Positions 7,305-16,005 are shown, numbered from the stretch's first letter. The stretch: DNA of 52,552 nucleotides from Bacillota bacterium (GCA_021821465.1 JAKACM010000024.1:1-52552); one strand, 5' to 3'. A program made the numbers and translations. The notes: generated from the sequence alone by a model not told the origin.

Positions 7305-8570
7305 ATGCGACTCAAAAGTGGAGTATGTTTGGTGGATGGCATTGAAGCTGCCGGAATTTATGACATGAACAATGGATATTTCCATCGCGTCAATAAAGAT
7401 GCCCTTACATTGTTAACAGAAATGGCTGTAGGCGACGTCGATTTAGTCTACGACCCAGAACTAAATGATTTTTTGACGTGGTGCCGGGAGCAAGATTTGG
7501 TAGATGACCAACCGTGGTCACCCCATGATGTTCACGATATCCATGATTATCTTGTAGACGACCAGAAGACCGAGGATATCATTCTAGAAATCACCAGTTA
7601 CTGCAACCAAAAATGTCTCCACTGTTTTGTGGGCGACGAGCTGAACCAAGGCAGGATGGCATTCCTCCAGATCATACGGGTCATCGATGATGCTCTCGCT
7701 CATGATATTAGGAAAATTACGCTCAGCGGTGGGGAACCGACGTTACATCCGCAGTTTAATGACATTCTGCAATATCTACTGGCCGCGAATGCCGAGGTCA
7801 CCATTCTGACCAATGGGCAGCGATTGAAGACTGGGCATATTGACGCATTTCGTCATCCTAGCGTGCTGGTCAAAGTTCCGCTGTTGGGCTGGGGTGCCAG
7901 CCATGATGTGATGACCCAGCGGCGAGGCTCATTTGAGCGTACCATAGAGAACATCCGCCACATGGTGTCACTGGGCATTCGAGTCAAATTGACGAGTACG
8001 GTCACCCAAGTCAATCTGAATGATATGGAACATCTGGATGCATTAGCACGCGAACTCAACATTCCGTTAGAAAAATCACCAATCTATCCGGCAGGTTATG
8101 CACGTGACAACTGGGACCAGCTATTCCCTGAAAACTACAACGACATCATGGAACGATCTGGCAGTGTGGAAGCGAAGCAGATCAGCGAACTGGATCCACA
8201 AGCCAGCGACAAAGCCGCCGTGTTCGGATGCGCAGACTGTGGGACTCAGATGCACGCAATTAAAAGTGATGGGAAAGTAATTCCCTGCTTACTGCTACGA
8301 GAGCGGTTATTCCAATTCGGCGATACAACATATGAATCATTGGACGCCGTCTATGCTTCGGACAACGAACAACGCGAACGAGTAAAGCAACTTTTCTCGT
8401 ATGACAAACTCGAAACGTGCAATGCGTGCGAGGCACGGTATGCCTGCCGGGGTGGAGGGTGCCGCGCAGTCAGCTATCTATTCAAGGGATCTATGGACAT
8501 AAAAAACCCGCTATACGACGAGTGTTTTTATGAACTGCCACAAAGCCCCTATTTGGAGTCCCTACGGTAA
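7305..8570 (+). CDS. Radical SAM/SPASM peptide maturase with RRE-like N-terminus
   Basis: The 421-residue protein has three parts. Residues 1-90 resemble a PqqD/RRE-type peptide-binding region (DMNNGYFHRVNKDALTLL). Residues 95-290 are a radical SAM core with the 4Fe-4S motif CNQKCLHC (Cys 100, 104, 107) and the SAM-binding TLSGGEPTLHP. The C-terminus is a SPASM-type domain with Cys residues in CADCG, VIPCLL, CNACEARYACRGGGC and DECF, which would bind auxiliary clusters. This architecture is that of enzymes that cross-link or epimerise ribosomal peptides (established for the superfamily). The likely substrate is the 40-residue peptide encoded just upstream. The chemistry (thioether, C-C link or other) cannot be told from sequence. 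Its stop codon shares one base with the next start. Confidence 0.9.
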   Translation: MRLKSGVCLVDGIEAAGIYDMNNGYFHRVNKDALTLLTEMAVGDVDLVYDPELNDFLTWCREQDLVDDQPWSPHDVHDIHDYLVDDQKTEDIILEITSYCNQKCLHCFVGDELNQGRMAFLQIIRVIDDALAHDIRKITLSGGEPTLHPQFNDILQYLLAANAEVTILTNGQRLKTGHIDAFRHPSVLVKVPLLGWGASHDVMTQRRGSFERTIENIRHMVSLGIRVKLTSTVTQVNLNDMEHLDALARELNIPLEKSPIYPAGYARDNWDQLFPENYNDIMERSGSVEAKQISELDPQASDKAAVFGCADCGTQMHAIKSDGKVIPCLLLRERLFQFGDTTYESLDAVYASDNEQRERVKQLFSYDKLETCNACEARYACRGGGCRAVSYLFKGSMDIKNPLYDECFYELPQSPYLESLR

Positions 8571-9703
8571 TGTATCAATACCGTAAAGACTATCCCGGGG
8601 TGTGGGAGAACGGTCAGATTTATGGCCGATCGCTGGCGACCATGTTGGAGGCTTCCCCAACGCCCCTATTTGTCGTGAGCCCCGCACGTTCACTAGAAAA
8701 CAGTACCCGATTCGTGGAGTTAACCAGGTCTCTTACGGAAGATCGGGCGGAAGTATTCTATTCGGTCAAGACGTGCTGCGATCCCCAGATACTTCGGATG
8801 ATCGCCCAATCCTCCGTTGGGGCTGAAGTGGTTGGTAACGAAGAACTAAAGCTGGCGCGAGACGCAGGATTTTCACGCTTCATCGTCGACGGAGCTTGGA
8901 AGAGTTCGACCCTTCTCAAGGAAACTATAGAGTCAAATTGTCAGATAATTAATATTGGTGATGCCAACGAATTATCTGAAATCGACGCCATAGCGCAGCA
9001 ATATGGGATCGTGCAACCTATCGGGATGCGACTGCGTTTACCGCACCAAAACTTTTTGGGTCTAAGCTCTCAGGAATTTGAGCTCGTATTAGAAAACTTG
9101 TCGCATTATCGGCATCTACTGTTATCCGGATTACATGTTCACGCTGGGTTCAACATACTGGCCCAAAACATTCAACCCATTATTGACACTTTGCAATGGG
9201 GCGCTTCCACAGCTAGTGCGTACGGTCAGCACATCACGACGTTTGACGTTGGCGGAAGCATGGCCGAAATGGCAGCGATTGAAAATGATTTGAATCGGTA
9301 TGTGGCAATGCTTGTTTCCTCTTTGTTAACAATGTCCGAAGCTCGCTTGATTTTTGAGCCAGGCCGGCTAATCGTCGGTGATGTGGCCACACTAGTGGTC
9401 TCAGTGGTTAGGAGGACATCGGGCAATGTTCTCATTATTGATGCGTCAGCCGAATTGCTCAGCTTTTTATCCGGGCAAACGCCGTTAATAGGGGTGTGGG
9501 CGATTGGGCGGCCATTGAGAGGATCGTTAAACGAAATGACCGTCCGGGGAATTTGGGAATCGGATCATGACTACATCACGGTTCAGTTGCCGACCGAAGT
9601 AATTGTGGGAGACAAGTTGCTGTTCTTCAATTGCGGGGCGTATGCCCTTTCGTTCACAGAGGCCTTTTCGCCATACCACACCCACATCATGTATATCGAT
9701 TAA
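8570..9703 (+). CDS. Fold-III PLP-dependent decarboxylase-like enzyme
   Basis: The 377-residue protein is of the ornithine/diaminopimelate decarboxylase and alanine racemase fold. Visible features: PLP Lys in FYSVKT (Lys 67), HVHAG, the glycine-rich FDVGGS, EPGRLIVG (phosphate and substrate binding) and FNCGAYALS near the C-terminus. The usual K-A-N after the lysine is replaced by K-T-C-C. Its start overlaps the radical SAM stop by one base, so the two are translationally coupled. In RiPP clusters such enzymes could decarboxylate a free amino acid or act on a peptide residue; the target here is unknown. The combination with a SPASM maturase and a short peptide is what makes the cluster unusual. 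Confidence 0.85.
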   Translation: MYQYRKDYPGVWENGQIYGRSLATMLEASPTPLFVVSPARSLENSTRFVELTRSLTEDRAEVFYSVKTCCDPQILRMIAQSSVGAEVVGNEELKLARDAGFSRFIVDGAWKSSTLLKETIESNCQIINIGDANELSEIDAIAQQYGIVQPIGMRLRLPHQNFLGLSSQEFELVLENLSHYRHLLLSGLHVHAGFNILAQNIQPIIDTLQWGASTASAYGQHITTFDVGGSMAEMAAIENDLNRYVAMLVSSLLTMSEARLIFEPGRLIVGDVATLVVSVVRRTSGNVLIIDASAELLSFLSGQTPLIGVWAIGRPLRGSLNEMTVRGIWESDHDYITVQLPTEVIVGDKLLFFNCGAYALSFTEAFSPYHTHIMYID

Positions 9704-9797
9704 CCGAACAGCGACACCCTGTCGGTCCACCTACAGGTAACTGGGAGGCAATAAGACCATCCAAATTTTAACCGGGGGCATATAGGAGGGCGTTTCC

Positions 9798-10043
9798 GTG
9801 ATTGCGCTTAGCATTTTGGATCAATCCCCGATCTCTAATGGGAATAACGCAGCAACAGCTTTGCGACAAACCGTGGAATTAGCACAATTAGCCGATAAGC
9901 TAGGATACACACGGTTCTTGGTTTCGGAGCATCACAATGCTTCATCGTTGGCGGGATCCTCCCCGGAAATTCTTACAGCAGTTTTAGCCGCCAGAACGAC
10001 ACGGATTCGCATTGGGTCTGGGGGGGTTATGCTACCGCATTAG
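9798..10043 (+). pseudogene. LLM flavin monooxygenase, truncated by a mobile element
   Basis: The N-terminus MIALSILDQSPISNG and the segments SEHHNASSLAGSSPE and RIRIGSGGVMLPH are hallmarks of bacterial-luciferase-like (LLM class, FMN-dependent) monooxygenases of about 330 residues. GGAGGG and a GTG start at 9798 give it a proper translation start. After residue 81 the frame runs into the end GGGGTATCAG of element copy D and stops. The expected continuation (PHYSPLKVAE-like) is not found on the far side of the element, so about three quarters of the gene is lost. It was probably the last tailoring gene of the peptide operon. Confidence 0.85.
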
Positions 10044-10264
10044 GGGTATCAGTAGTAATGGAACGAAAAACCGCGATAAGCGATCCAGTTTATGGATAGG
10101 GTCCGGCATCTTCGGGCAACGTAAAAGAGTCGCGTCCCACCCTATTGATGTGATCCTATCCGCGGGGTGAAAGCCGTGTGACATCGGCCTTGTCGAGGAT
10201 TTGACCGTGTGATTGGAGGTTTTGCCAGGCTGTACTCATATACCGCATTACTACCGATACCCCC
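10043..10264. mobile_element. MITE-like element (copy D) in the monooxygenase gene
   Basis: The left end GGGGTATCAGTAGTAATGG plus about 35 further bases matches copies A-C. The right end CATTACTACCGATACCCC (10246-10264) is its near-perfect inverted complement. The roughly 120-base middle shows no similarity to the resolvase gene. No target-site duplication is evident, which fits serine-recombinase or single-strand type mobility rather than DDE. Confidence 0.7.
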
Positions 10265-10342
10265 TATTCCCCCTTTTCGAGGGGATGGGCAAAAACACCC
10301 AATATGAGATAGTACCAGCGACGAATGACAGCGAGGACACAT

Positions 10343-10379
10343 TCTCTTTTTCCCTGAAGCCGCTACAGGGAAAAGAGAG
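10343..10379. repeat. Long hairpin upstream of the plasmid-like region
   Basis: CTCTTTTTCCCTG and CAGGGAAAAGAG are complementary with one bulged base around a 9-base loop. It lies next to the reverse-strand terminator at 10388 and may belong to the replication control region. Confidence 0.5.
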
Positions 10380-10387
10380 CTCACCAC

Positions 10388-10424
10388 AAAAAAGACCAGC
10401 CTGCCGGGTTGGGGACAGGCTGGT
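10388..10424 (-). terminator. Strong intrinsic terminator on the minus strand
   Basis: Read on the minus strand, ACCAGCCTG-(12)-CAGGCTGGT is followed by CTTTTTT. A minus-strand transcript must therefore end here, although no minus-strand gene lies between it and the repA start. An antisense RNA covering the repA leader and the 29-codon ORF is the simplest explanation. Confidence 0.75.
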
Positions 10425-10455
10425 AGAATAACGATGAGGGTCCGCTCCTGTGCGG

Positions 10456-10471
10456 CCTCCTAGGAAGGAGG
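10456..10471 (+). promoter_or_regulatory. Hairpin sequestering the ribosome binding site of the 29-codon ORF
   Basis: CCTCCT (10456-10461) can pair with AGGAGG (10466-10471), which is the ribosome binding site for ATG 10481. A 4-base loop separates them. Sequestration of this kind is common in type I toxin mRNAs and leader-peptide controlled genes. Confidence 0.55.
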
Positions 10472-10480
10472 TGAGAGCGG

Positions 10481-10570
10481 ATGCATATCACACTGACAGT
10501 TACCATCTCACTCCCAGGAGCTCTGGTGCTGTACAGCTGGTGGTGCTCTAAGCGCCGGAAACGGCCTTAG
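10481..10570 (+). CDS. 29-residue hydrophobic mini-protein (toxin-like or rep leader peptide)
   Basis: AAGGAGGTGAGAGCGG leads to ATG 10481. The peptide begins MHITLTVTISLPGAL, contains a short hydrophobic span with WWC, and ends with a basic SKRRKRP tail. A single hydrophobic stretch with a charged C-terminus is typical of small membrane toxins of type I toxin-antitoxin systems of Firmicutes. The minus-strand terminator upstream and the masked ribosome binding site fit antisense control. Alternatively it is a leader peptide for repA, which begins 286 bases downstream. I recognise no exact family. Confidence 0.5.
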   Translation: MHITLTVTISLPGALVLYSWWCSKRRKRP

Positions 10571-10581
10571 CTCTCACCGGC

Positions 10582-10600
10582 CCCCTGTTTGCCGCAGGGG
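10582..10600 (+). repeat. Short hairpin after the 29-codon ORF
   Basis: CCCCTG-tttgccg-CAGGGG forms a stem followed by ACCTTTCT. It could be a terminator or attenuator of the small ORF's transcript. Confidence 0.4.
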
Positions 10601-10711
10601 ACCTTTCTAGTCTGAGTGTATCCCATTGGCTTGATACCTGCAAACGCATGGGCATGGCAAGTCTATCCATCTTCGACAGGGATCTGCTATACTACCCATA
10701 ATTTCACAAAT

Positions 10712-10845
10712 CAGAAAGGAAGGCCCGCCCTCGAAAGCATGCCTTCCCCTCTTGTCAAAACCAAATTCTTATTCCTAGCATACCCGATTGGCTACGGGGT
10801 AGACAAGAGGAAAACTGGCGGGCCTTCCCACACACTTTCTGATGG
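10712..10845 (+). promoter_or_regulatory. Long-range stem structure in the repA leader
   Basis: AAGGCCCGCC (about 10720) pairs with GGCGGGCCTT (about 10817), and inside it CCTCTTGTC (about 10747) pairs with GACAAGAGG (about 10801). AGAAAG and CTTTCT may extend the outer stem. This nested, roughly 130-base structure ends right at the repA ribosome binding site. Structures like this govern copy-number control in many plasmids. Confidence 0.6.
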
Positions 10846-10855
10846 GGAGGATTTT

Positions 10856-11777
10856 ATGGCGTACAAGCCGTATGATGACGAGACGATCCAGCGCTTGATT
10901 GATGGGGATCCCAGCCTAGGTCTGATAGCTCAGCAGCCCCGGCCACAGCGGAAACACTTTGCCACGGCCTTGCAACGCGAGCAGGAATCGGTTCAAGAGG
11001 CCGACATGTTGGGCTATCAGGCCCGGATTGTCGTGCAATGCAGCTTGCCTTACCGCCGGCAGTTGGTTAATAAATGGACCCGGCGCAATGGCGGCGTTAC
11101 TTTGACGCTGTGGACTCCCAAAGACATTGGCTTGCCCTATGGAGCCATCCCCCGGTTGCTATTGCTGTGGGTGGTCAGTGAAGTGGTACGCACTCATCAA
11201 CGGCGCATTGAATTACACGATTCGCTTACATACGCGATTTATCCGACATTTAGGTTTGACACCGCATGCCAACGGGCGGGAAATTTGCCGTTTCAAAGAC
11301 CAGGTGCAACGGTTATTTGCCACCACTATCACCACCCACGGTCAGTACACCGTGCCTGGGGCCGATAAAGAGCATTCCCAACAGTACTTTCGTTATCAAG
11401 GCGTCACCATTGCGGACGAGTTAGTGTTGTGGTGGGATCCCTATCGTCCGACCACCTCTTTTGAGTCGCTATCGTATTTGGAACTCTCGGACAAGTTCTA
11501 TGCACTTATTACGGATCGCCCGATTCCTTGTGATTTGCGGACGATTCAAGCCCTCAAAGGCTCGGCCTTGGCGCTGGATGTCTACAGCTGGTTAGTGTAC
11601 CGACTGAGCTATCTCACAAAGCCCACGACCATACCTTGGAATGTGTTGCAAATGCAATTTGGCAATAACTATGCCCAGACCAAAGGCGGGCGTTACATGT
11701 TTAAAAAAGATTTTCAAGAACAACTCCGAGCGGTGCTACAACTCTATTCCACAGCCAGCGCACGTCACAGCCGATAG
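10856..11777 (+). pseudogene. repA: Plasmid RepA-like replication initiator, frameshifted
   Basis: GGGGAGG precedes ATG 10856. The first frame carries MAYKPYDDETIQRL and the segment GLPYGAIPRLLLLWVVSEVV, typical of the plasmid-encoded RepA family (winged-helix initiators). From about 11235 the homologous sequence continues one frame over (FIRHLGLTP, CRFKDQVQRLF, then LSYLELSDKFYALI) to a stop at 11777. Joining the frames gives about 307 residues, the usual size. The shift occurs near CTT-A-CAT, where one extra A would account for it. A programmed +1 shift is conceivable but unlikely. It marks an integrated, inactivated plasmid replicon. Confidence 0.75.
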
Positions 11778-11860
11778 TCAGGGGGTGTCCTTACAACCCA
11801 GCCGCTTGCATATTACCCGCCGCCCACCAGCCGATTAACCCCCATCAGCCGATTCCATAC

Positions 11861-11885
11861 CTCCCTCAAGGGAGGCTTTTTTATC
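11861..11885 (+). terminator. Intrinsic terminator after repA
   Basis: CCTCCCT-CAA-GGGAGG is followed by CTTTTTTAT. It lies about 85 bases after the repA stop. Confidence 0.8.
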
Positions 11886-11915
11886 CCCAATTCCCGGAGG
11901 ATAAAAAAGTTATTC

Positions 11916-11972
11916 ACGGGTCATTGGTTGACCATTCTAGGGGAAAAGTGCGGGTCATTGGTTGACCATACA
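11916..11972. repeat. Direct repeat pair, iteron-like
   Basis: CGGGTCATTGGTTGACCAT occurs twice, starting about 34 bases apart, and each copy holds an internal GGTCA/TGACC half-dyad. Together with repA just upstream, these could be leftover initiator-binding iterons. Two copies are fewer than usual. Confidence 0.45.
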
Positions 11973-12337
11973 CCCCTACAACTCTTGGGCCATGCGACTT
12001 AGCGGGTTCCTCCTGTAGTAACCTCTAGTGTCCTTTAGGGGTGCCGCTAACAAAACGCGAATTAACCACTGTATAATTGGCACTATATGGTTATACCGTG
12101 GAAGTTTCTCATCCATCGAGGATGGGCGAAATACCACAGGTTACTGATAAACAACAAAGCAGCCCAGATGAGAACACACTATATTTGATTCAATCCGGTC
12201 TAAAAATCTATAGGGGCTGGAATCGGTGATTGGGATGCGGTTTCCCATCGCACACTCGTCCATGATGTGCGGTTCGATAGAGCGATTTCCCTGTCATTAG
12301 CCATTATTTGTCGATTTAACCGTGGAAAATCCGCGTT
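11973..12337. other. Stretch without a recognisable gene
   Basis: There is no ORF with support. A small CATCC-atcga-GGATG hairpin lies near 12110. The stretch ends where Tn3 transposase homology begins. Confidence 0.4.
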
Positions 12338-13640
12338 TTGTTGGCGAGACCCCTTAATAAGCACATCAAAGTTCGCGGCGCTAATGAGAAGCGCCGCTGG
12401 ACACTGAATTATCCAAGCACAGCAGAGCCGGTTAACAACCCCTTCTACAGTCATTTGCCGGGTATCAGCATAACCGATCTGTTGTGGTTCGTCGCGACAA
12501 ACCCCGCATTTCTTAGTGAGTTCACCCATGTCCTTGACCGCTATGTAAAACACGAACCGGAGCCCCGTGAAATTCTTGCCGGTATCGTGGCTATGGGCAC
12601 GAATATGGGATTATGGAACATGGCGGAGGTATCAGGCCTGAGCCATGCATCGTTGATGATAACGGCGCGTAATTTTCTTCAGCTGGAAACACTGCCTACT
12701 GCCAATGATGCCATCAGCAACGCCATCGCTATGCTGCCGGCATTTCACCACCATGATATCCAGGATGTCCTACACTCCAGCAGTGACGGCCAACGGCTGG
12801 AAACGCAAATCAACACCATCAATGCTCGTCACTCACCCAAATATTTTGGCCTACAAAAGGGCGTGACTAGCTATACGCTAGTGGCTAACCACGTACCCAT
12901 CAACGCCAAGATCATCGGAACCCACGAACATGAGAGTCACTACGTGTTTGATTTGCTGTACAATAACACCTCCGAAATCAAACCGGAAAAGCATTCGACG
13001 GATACGCATGGAACCAACCAGGTAAACTTCTGGACCTTACACACATTCGGTTACCGCTTTGCCCCCCGCTACCGCGATTTACACAAGAAGATGGGATCAT
13101 TAGTTGGATTCCAGCCCCCGAGCCACTATCGTGATTTTCTCATCAAACCCTCGAACAAAGTCAAGGAAGAGTTGATTGCACAGGAATAGCCCAATATCCA
13201 GCGTCTCATGGTATCCTGGTCGCAAAAAGACGTCACTCAAGCCACGATCATACGCAAGCTTGCCAGCTATCTTCATTGACCAACCGGAGTTAAGGCAGAG
13301 CGTGCAGAAGGCTCTCAATCGTGGCGAAGCCTATCATCGTCTCCGGCGTGCGGTGGCTTTTGTCAACGGAGGGAAGTTTAGCGTACGAACCGAAGGAGAG
13401 CAACAGATAGGGAACGAGTGCTCTCGACTGATCACCAACGCCGTCATCTCCGACAACACCGCGCTGCTGTCACGAGTGTACGAACAAAAACAGGCAGTCA
13501 ACGATCAGACAGCCATGGACGCCATCCAAGGAATGTCTCCCGTCGCCTGGCAACATGTGAATCTCATCGGTAAATTTGAGTTCAGCACGGAACAGACACC
13601 GTTTGGCATAAGCGCTCCGGTAACGATCGACCCGAAGTGA
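12338..13640 (+). pseudogene. Tn3-family transposase, decayed
   Basis: The sequence corresponds to the C-terminal two thirds of a Tn3 TnpA (normally about 1000 residues). It has GISITDLLWF and GTNMGLWNMAE; the first catalytic Asp in SSSDGQR; the second in STDTHGTNQVN; and the Glu in RGEAYHRLRRAVAFVNGG. It ends with WQHVNLIGKFEF, the family C-terminus. Lesions are visible. The N-terminal half is absent and a stop lies upstream at 12317. A TAG at 13187-13189 interrupts QE-x-PNIQRLM, where Trp is expected. Near 13265 about 25 codons are missing with a change of frame. It cannot be active. It may mark how the plasmid piece next to it arrived. Confidence 0.85.
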
Positions 13641-14292
13641 AGCACACCCAGCGTCGATGCCAAACACTCTGTGACAACGGGAGGGACGTGTTCCCCGGGG
13701 GGAATATCGTCCCTGGCACGGCTCAAAATTTACCTTGACATTGCGCGCTGGTACTTCCATTGTGGATAACACGTATTATAGTGCAGCACCGTTACAGACT
13801 GACGCGAATATTGCCTTGGTGCAACGTATTGAAAAATATTTGCAGACGCAGGAATAAAATCACGTTCGCATTGGGTTGGCTCCCGTTAGCTGGCTATCTT
13901 TTCGCGCATAATACGGAGTTGTTGCCCGGACGGCCGGTATGAGCCTGTCAGAGTCGCGGACAGATTGGCCGACGGCTATTTTCCTGCCAGGCACAGGCAG
14001 ACTTTATGGCGCTTTACCAAACAGTTCGATGGGACAACTATGGAAAGACATCGACACAACCCAACACATCAGACAAACGACCAACATTTCATATTATGGA
14101 GTGCTTGTACGGTATCATTCCCTAACCTGGCAGCAGCTTTTGGCTGGGTGCACTAAAAAAGTTTCATCTGCGTCGGGCTTTAGCTAAAGTGCCTGTGGAT
14201 TTGATTCGGGCTATGCATGAAGTGATGCCGACTCCTGGCCTGATATAATGACGTTATGGCGTTATTTATTTTGGCGTGACAGGAGAAAGTTT
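13641..14292. other. Debris after the Tn3 remnant, no supported gene
   Basis: A compound hairpin lies at 13683-13713 (GGGACG..TTCCCC-gg-GGGGAA..CGTCCC). Short frames at 13760-14187 have neither ribosome binding sites nor recognisable similarity. I see nothing else. Confidence 0.4.
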
Positions 14293-14760
14293 ATGACGAA
14301 GACTCACATTATTTTGGGTTCTTTTTTGACCATTACAGTTGGCGGGATTGTCATGGCCAATGTCTACAGTTCACATACCTCAAACGCCTTACAGGCTCCC
14401 CGAGTTCGCGCGGCCGCTATTCGTACTGTTCCCTCGTTTTTAACAACATTGAGTAAGCGTATGGCTAGTCAAATGGGAGATAATCATCCGATATCAGGCA
14501 AGTTCGTTGTCACGACACGGCGAGCGGCTAACCAATTGGTCGCCGGAGCTCATGTGGACTCAAATCCTGCGGTTTACCTGGTTGTCATGCAAGGGCAGTT
14601 CATTGACCGTGTCGCGAGCCGGCCTGCCGGAGCCAAAGCGCCCACCGGCGACAGAATTGTCTTTACGGTGACCGTTAGTACCCATCAGATATTGGATTTC
14701 GGTATTACCGACATGAATCCGGATATGGCTAAACTGGGCGTCGTGCACAACGTACTTTAA
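14293..14760 (+). CDS. Exported protein of unknown function
   Basis: AGGAGAAAG precedes ATG 14293. The 155-residue product starts MTKTHIILGSFLTITVGG and has an N-terminal hydrophobic segment that acts as a signal peptide or anchor. The rest is a small soluble domain containing VVTTRRAANQLV, AVYLVVMQGQF and VSTHQILDFGI, which suggests a beta-rich extracytoplasmic domain. I recognise no family. Neighbouring genes are unrelated and it is probably monocistronic. Confidence 0.7.
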   Translation: MTKTHIILGSFLTITVGGIVMANVYSSHTSNALQAPRVRAAAIRTVPSFLTTLSKRMASQMGDNHPISGKFVVTTRRAANQLVAGAHVDSNPAVYLVVMQGQFIDRVASRPAGAKAPTGDRIVFTVTVSTHQILDFGITDMNPDMAKLGVVHNVL

Positions 14761-14891
14761 TCGCAACGGTTTCTGAGCGGCAGATACGGCCATAAAACTG
14801 GGCGTTATCGTGCGGTAGTTGTAGATCTTGGACTCATGTGACTTTCGGAAAAGTAATAAGACCGGATTGTTTGAAATCGTGACGAAAGCCG

Positions 14892-14921
14892 ACAGAGGTG
14901 ACAAATACATGTCACCTCTGT
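14892..14921 (+). terminator. Perfect 11-bp inverted repeat
   Basis: ACAGAGGTGAC-aaatacat-GTCACCTCTGT forms a stable hairpin 130 bases after the exported-protein gene. The run of T after it is short, so it is either a terminator or a translational control hairpin: its left arm holds a ribosome binding site for ATG 14909. Confidence 0.5.
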
Positions 14922-15025
14922 TTGGGCGTGGTTTGGGTCTGATGCTTTGGTCCCCTTTAAGGGAAGAATTGTTTGTGGCATTTTGGTCGGAACAAAAGCA
15001 CGAAAGTCGTTTGGGTGTCCACTAA
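14909..15025 (+). CDS. Possible 38-residue ORF with masked ribosome binding site
   Basis: ATG 14909 starts a frame reading MSPLFGRGLGLMLW and ending RLGVH. Its ribosome binding site GAGGTGA is fully paired in the 14892-14921 hairpin. The 3' end overlaps the convergent hydrolase gene by 4 bases. Coding status is doubtful. Confidence 0.2.
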   Translation: MSPLFGRGLGLMLWSPLREELFVAFWSEQKHESRLGVH

Positions 15026-16005
15026 GACGATTTTGCAGCCCGGTAATATCCTTTGTCATGATGTTCATTAAATGTCAGAACCTGACGCCTCCGTAAATAT
15101 TCCAGGTGAGCCAGCGTCTCACTGACCGCGAAACGCCATTGGAATTGCGTCAAAGGTCTTGTGAAAAGTCTTTTGGCCACCGCAAATGCCGTGTGTGGTG
15201 TATCTAACATATCGAGAATATGTTGCGCTCTTTCATCGTGATGACGCATGATTTCGGATATTCTTCCGGGCAGATCAGGAATAATCGCTTCATGCGCGGG
15301 CAATCCTACACCAACAGGCAATTGTTTTAGGAGTTGCAGCGAGTGCAGATACGATGACAAGGGGTCGGGATCCGAATCCGGCCAAAAACTGATATTCGGG
15401 GTGATTCGCGCCAAAATTTGGTCACCCGTGAAAAGTATCCGGCGATCCGGCCAATACAGCAGCAGTTGATGATCGGTGTGTCCCGGTTGGGTGAGAAGTT
15501 CAAAAGGACCCCATGTTGTCAAGGGTTCCAGCGGTTGAATTCGTGGATGAGTCGGTAACCTTACTGCGGATTTTGCGAGGAACTGTTCTTGATCTAGATA
15601 GGCAGCCATATCGGAGGGCACCCCATGAAATTCGAAAAAGGGTTTAAGGCTTCGGGAATCATCCCCGAAGACGTTATAAGCAGTCCGAATTTCCTCTTCC
15701 CACATAAAGATCGGCACATCCCATAGCTCTGCCGCAAATTGAGCCAATCCCACATGATCAGGGTGAAAATGCGTAATAAAAACAGACGTCACTTTGCCGG
15801 GATGAAGCCCTAAATGATGACTGACACTAATCCAGGTTTGACGTGCTTGTGGGGTATCCATGCCCAAATCGAGGACAAGATATTGAGAACCCACAGATAT
15901 TACGTAACTGTACAGGTATTTCAAAGGCAAAGGAACGGGAACGGCAATGCGGAAAATGCCCTCCGCGGGAAGTGTGATCACGTCGGGATCGATATTATCC
16001 ATCAA
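15022..16005 (-). CDS. MBL-fold metallo-hydrolase
   Basis: The 327-residue protein belongs to the metallo-beta-lactamase superfamily, glyoxalase-II/RNase-Z-like branch. The metal-binding motif THFHPDHVG is at about residue 80, PGHTDHQLL at about 173, the bridging Asp in FTGDQIL at about 193, and the late His in LPAHEA at about 238. The C-terminal 80 residues form a helical domain often seen in hydrolases with this arrangement. GAGGAGG precedes two candidate starts, TTG 16005 and ATG 16002; either works. The substrate is unknown; a thioester or lactone hydrolase is typical of the group. Confidence 0.85.
   Translation of the reverse strand: MMDNIDPDVITLPAEGIFRIAVPVPLPLKYLYSYVISVGSQYLVLDLGMDTPQARQTWISVSHHLGLHPGKVTSVFITHFHPDHVGLAQFAAELWDVPIFMWEEEIRTAYNVFGDDSRSLKPFFEFHGVPSDMAAYLDQEQFLAKSAVRLPTHPRIQPLEPLTTWGPFELLTQPGHTDHQLLLYWPDRRILFTGDQILARITPNISFWPDSDPDPLSSYLHSLQLLKQLPVGVGLPAHEAIIPDLPGRISEIMRHHDERAQHILDMLDTPHTAFAVAKRLFTRPLTQFQWRFAVSETLAHLEYLRRRQVLTFNEHHDKGYYRAAKSS

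Noticed and set aside
13760..14187. Short plus-strand frames after the Tn3 remnant as genes
   Set aside because: They have no ribosome binding sites, no motifs and odd composition; best seen as debris.
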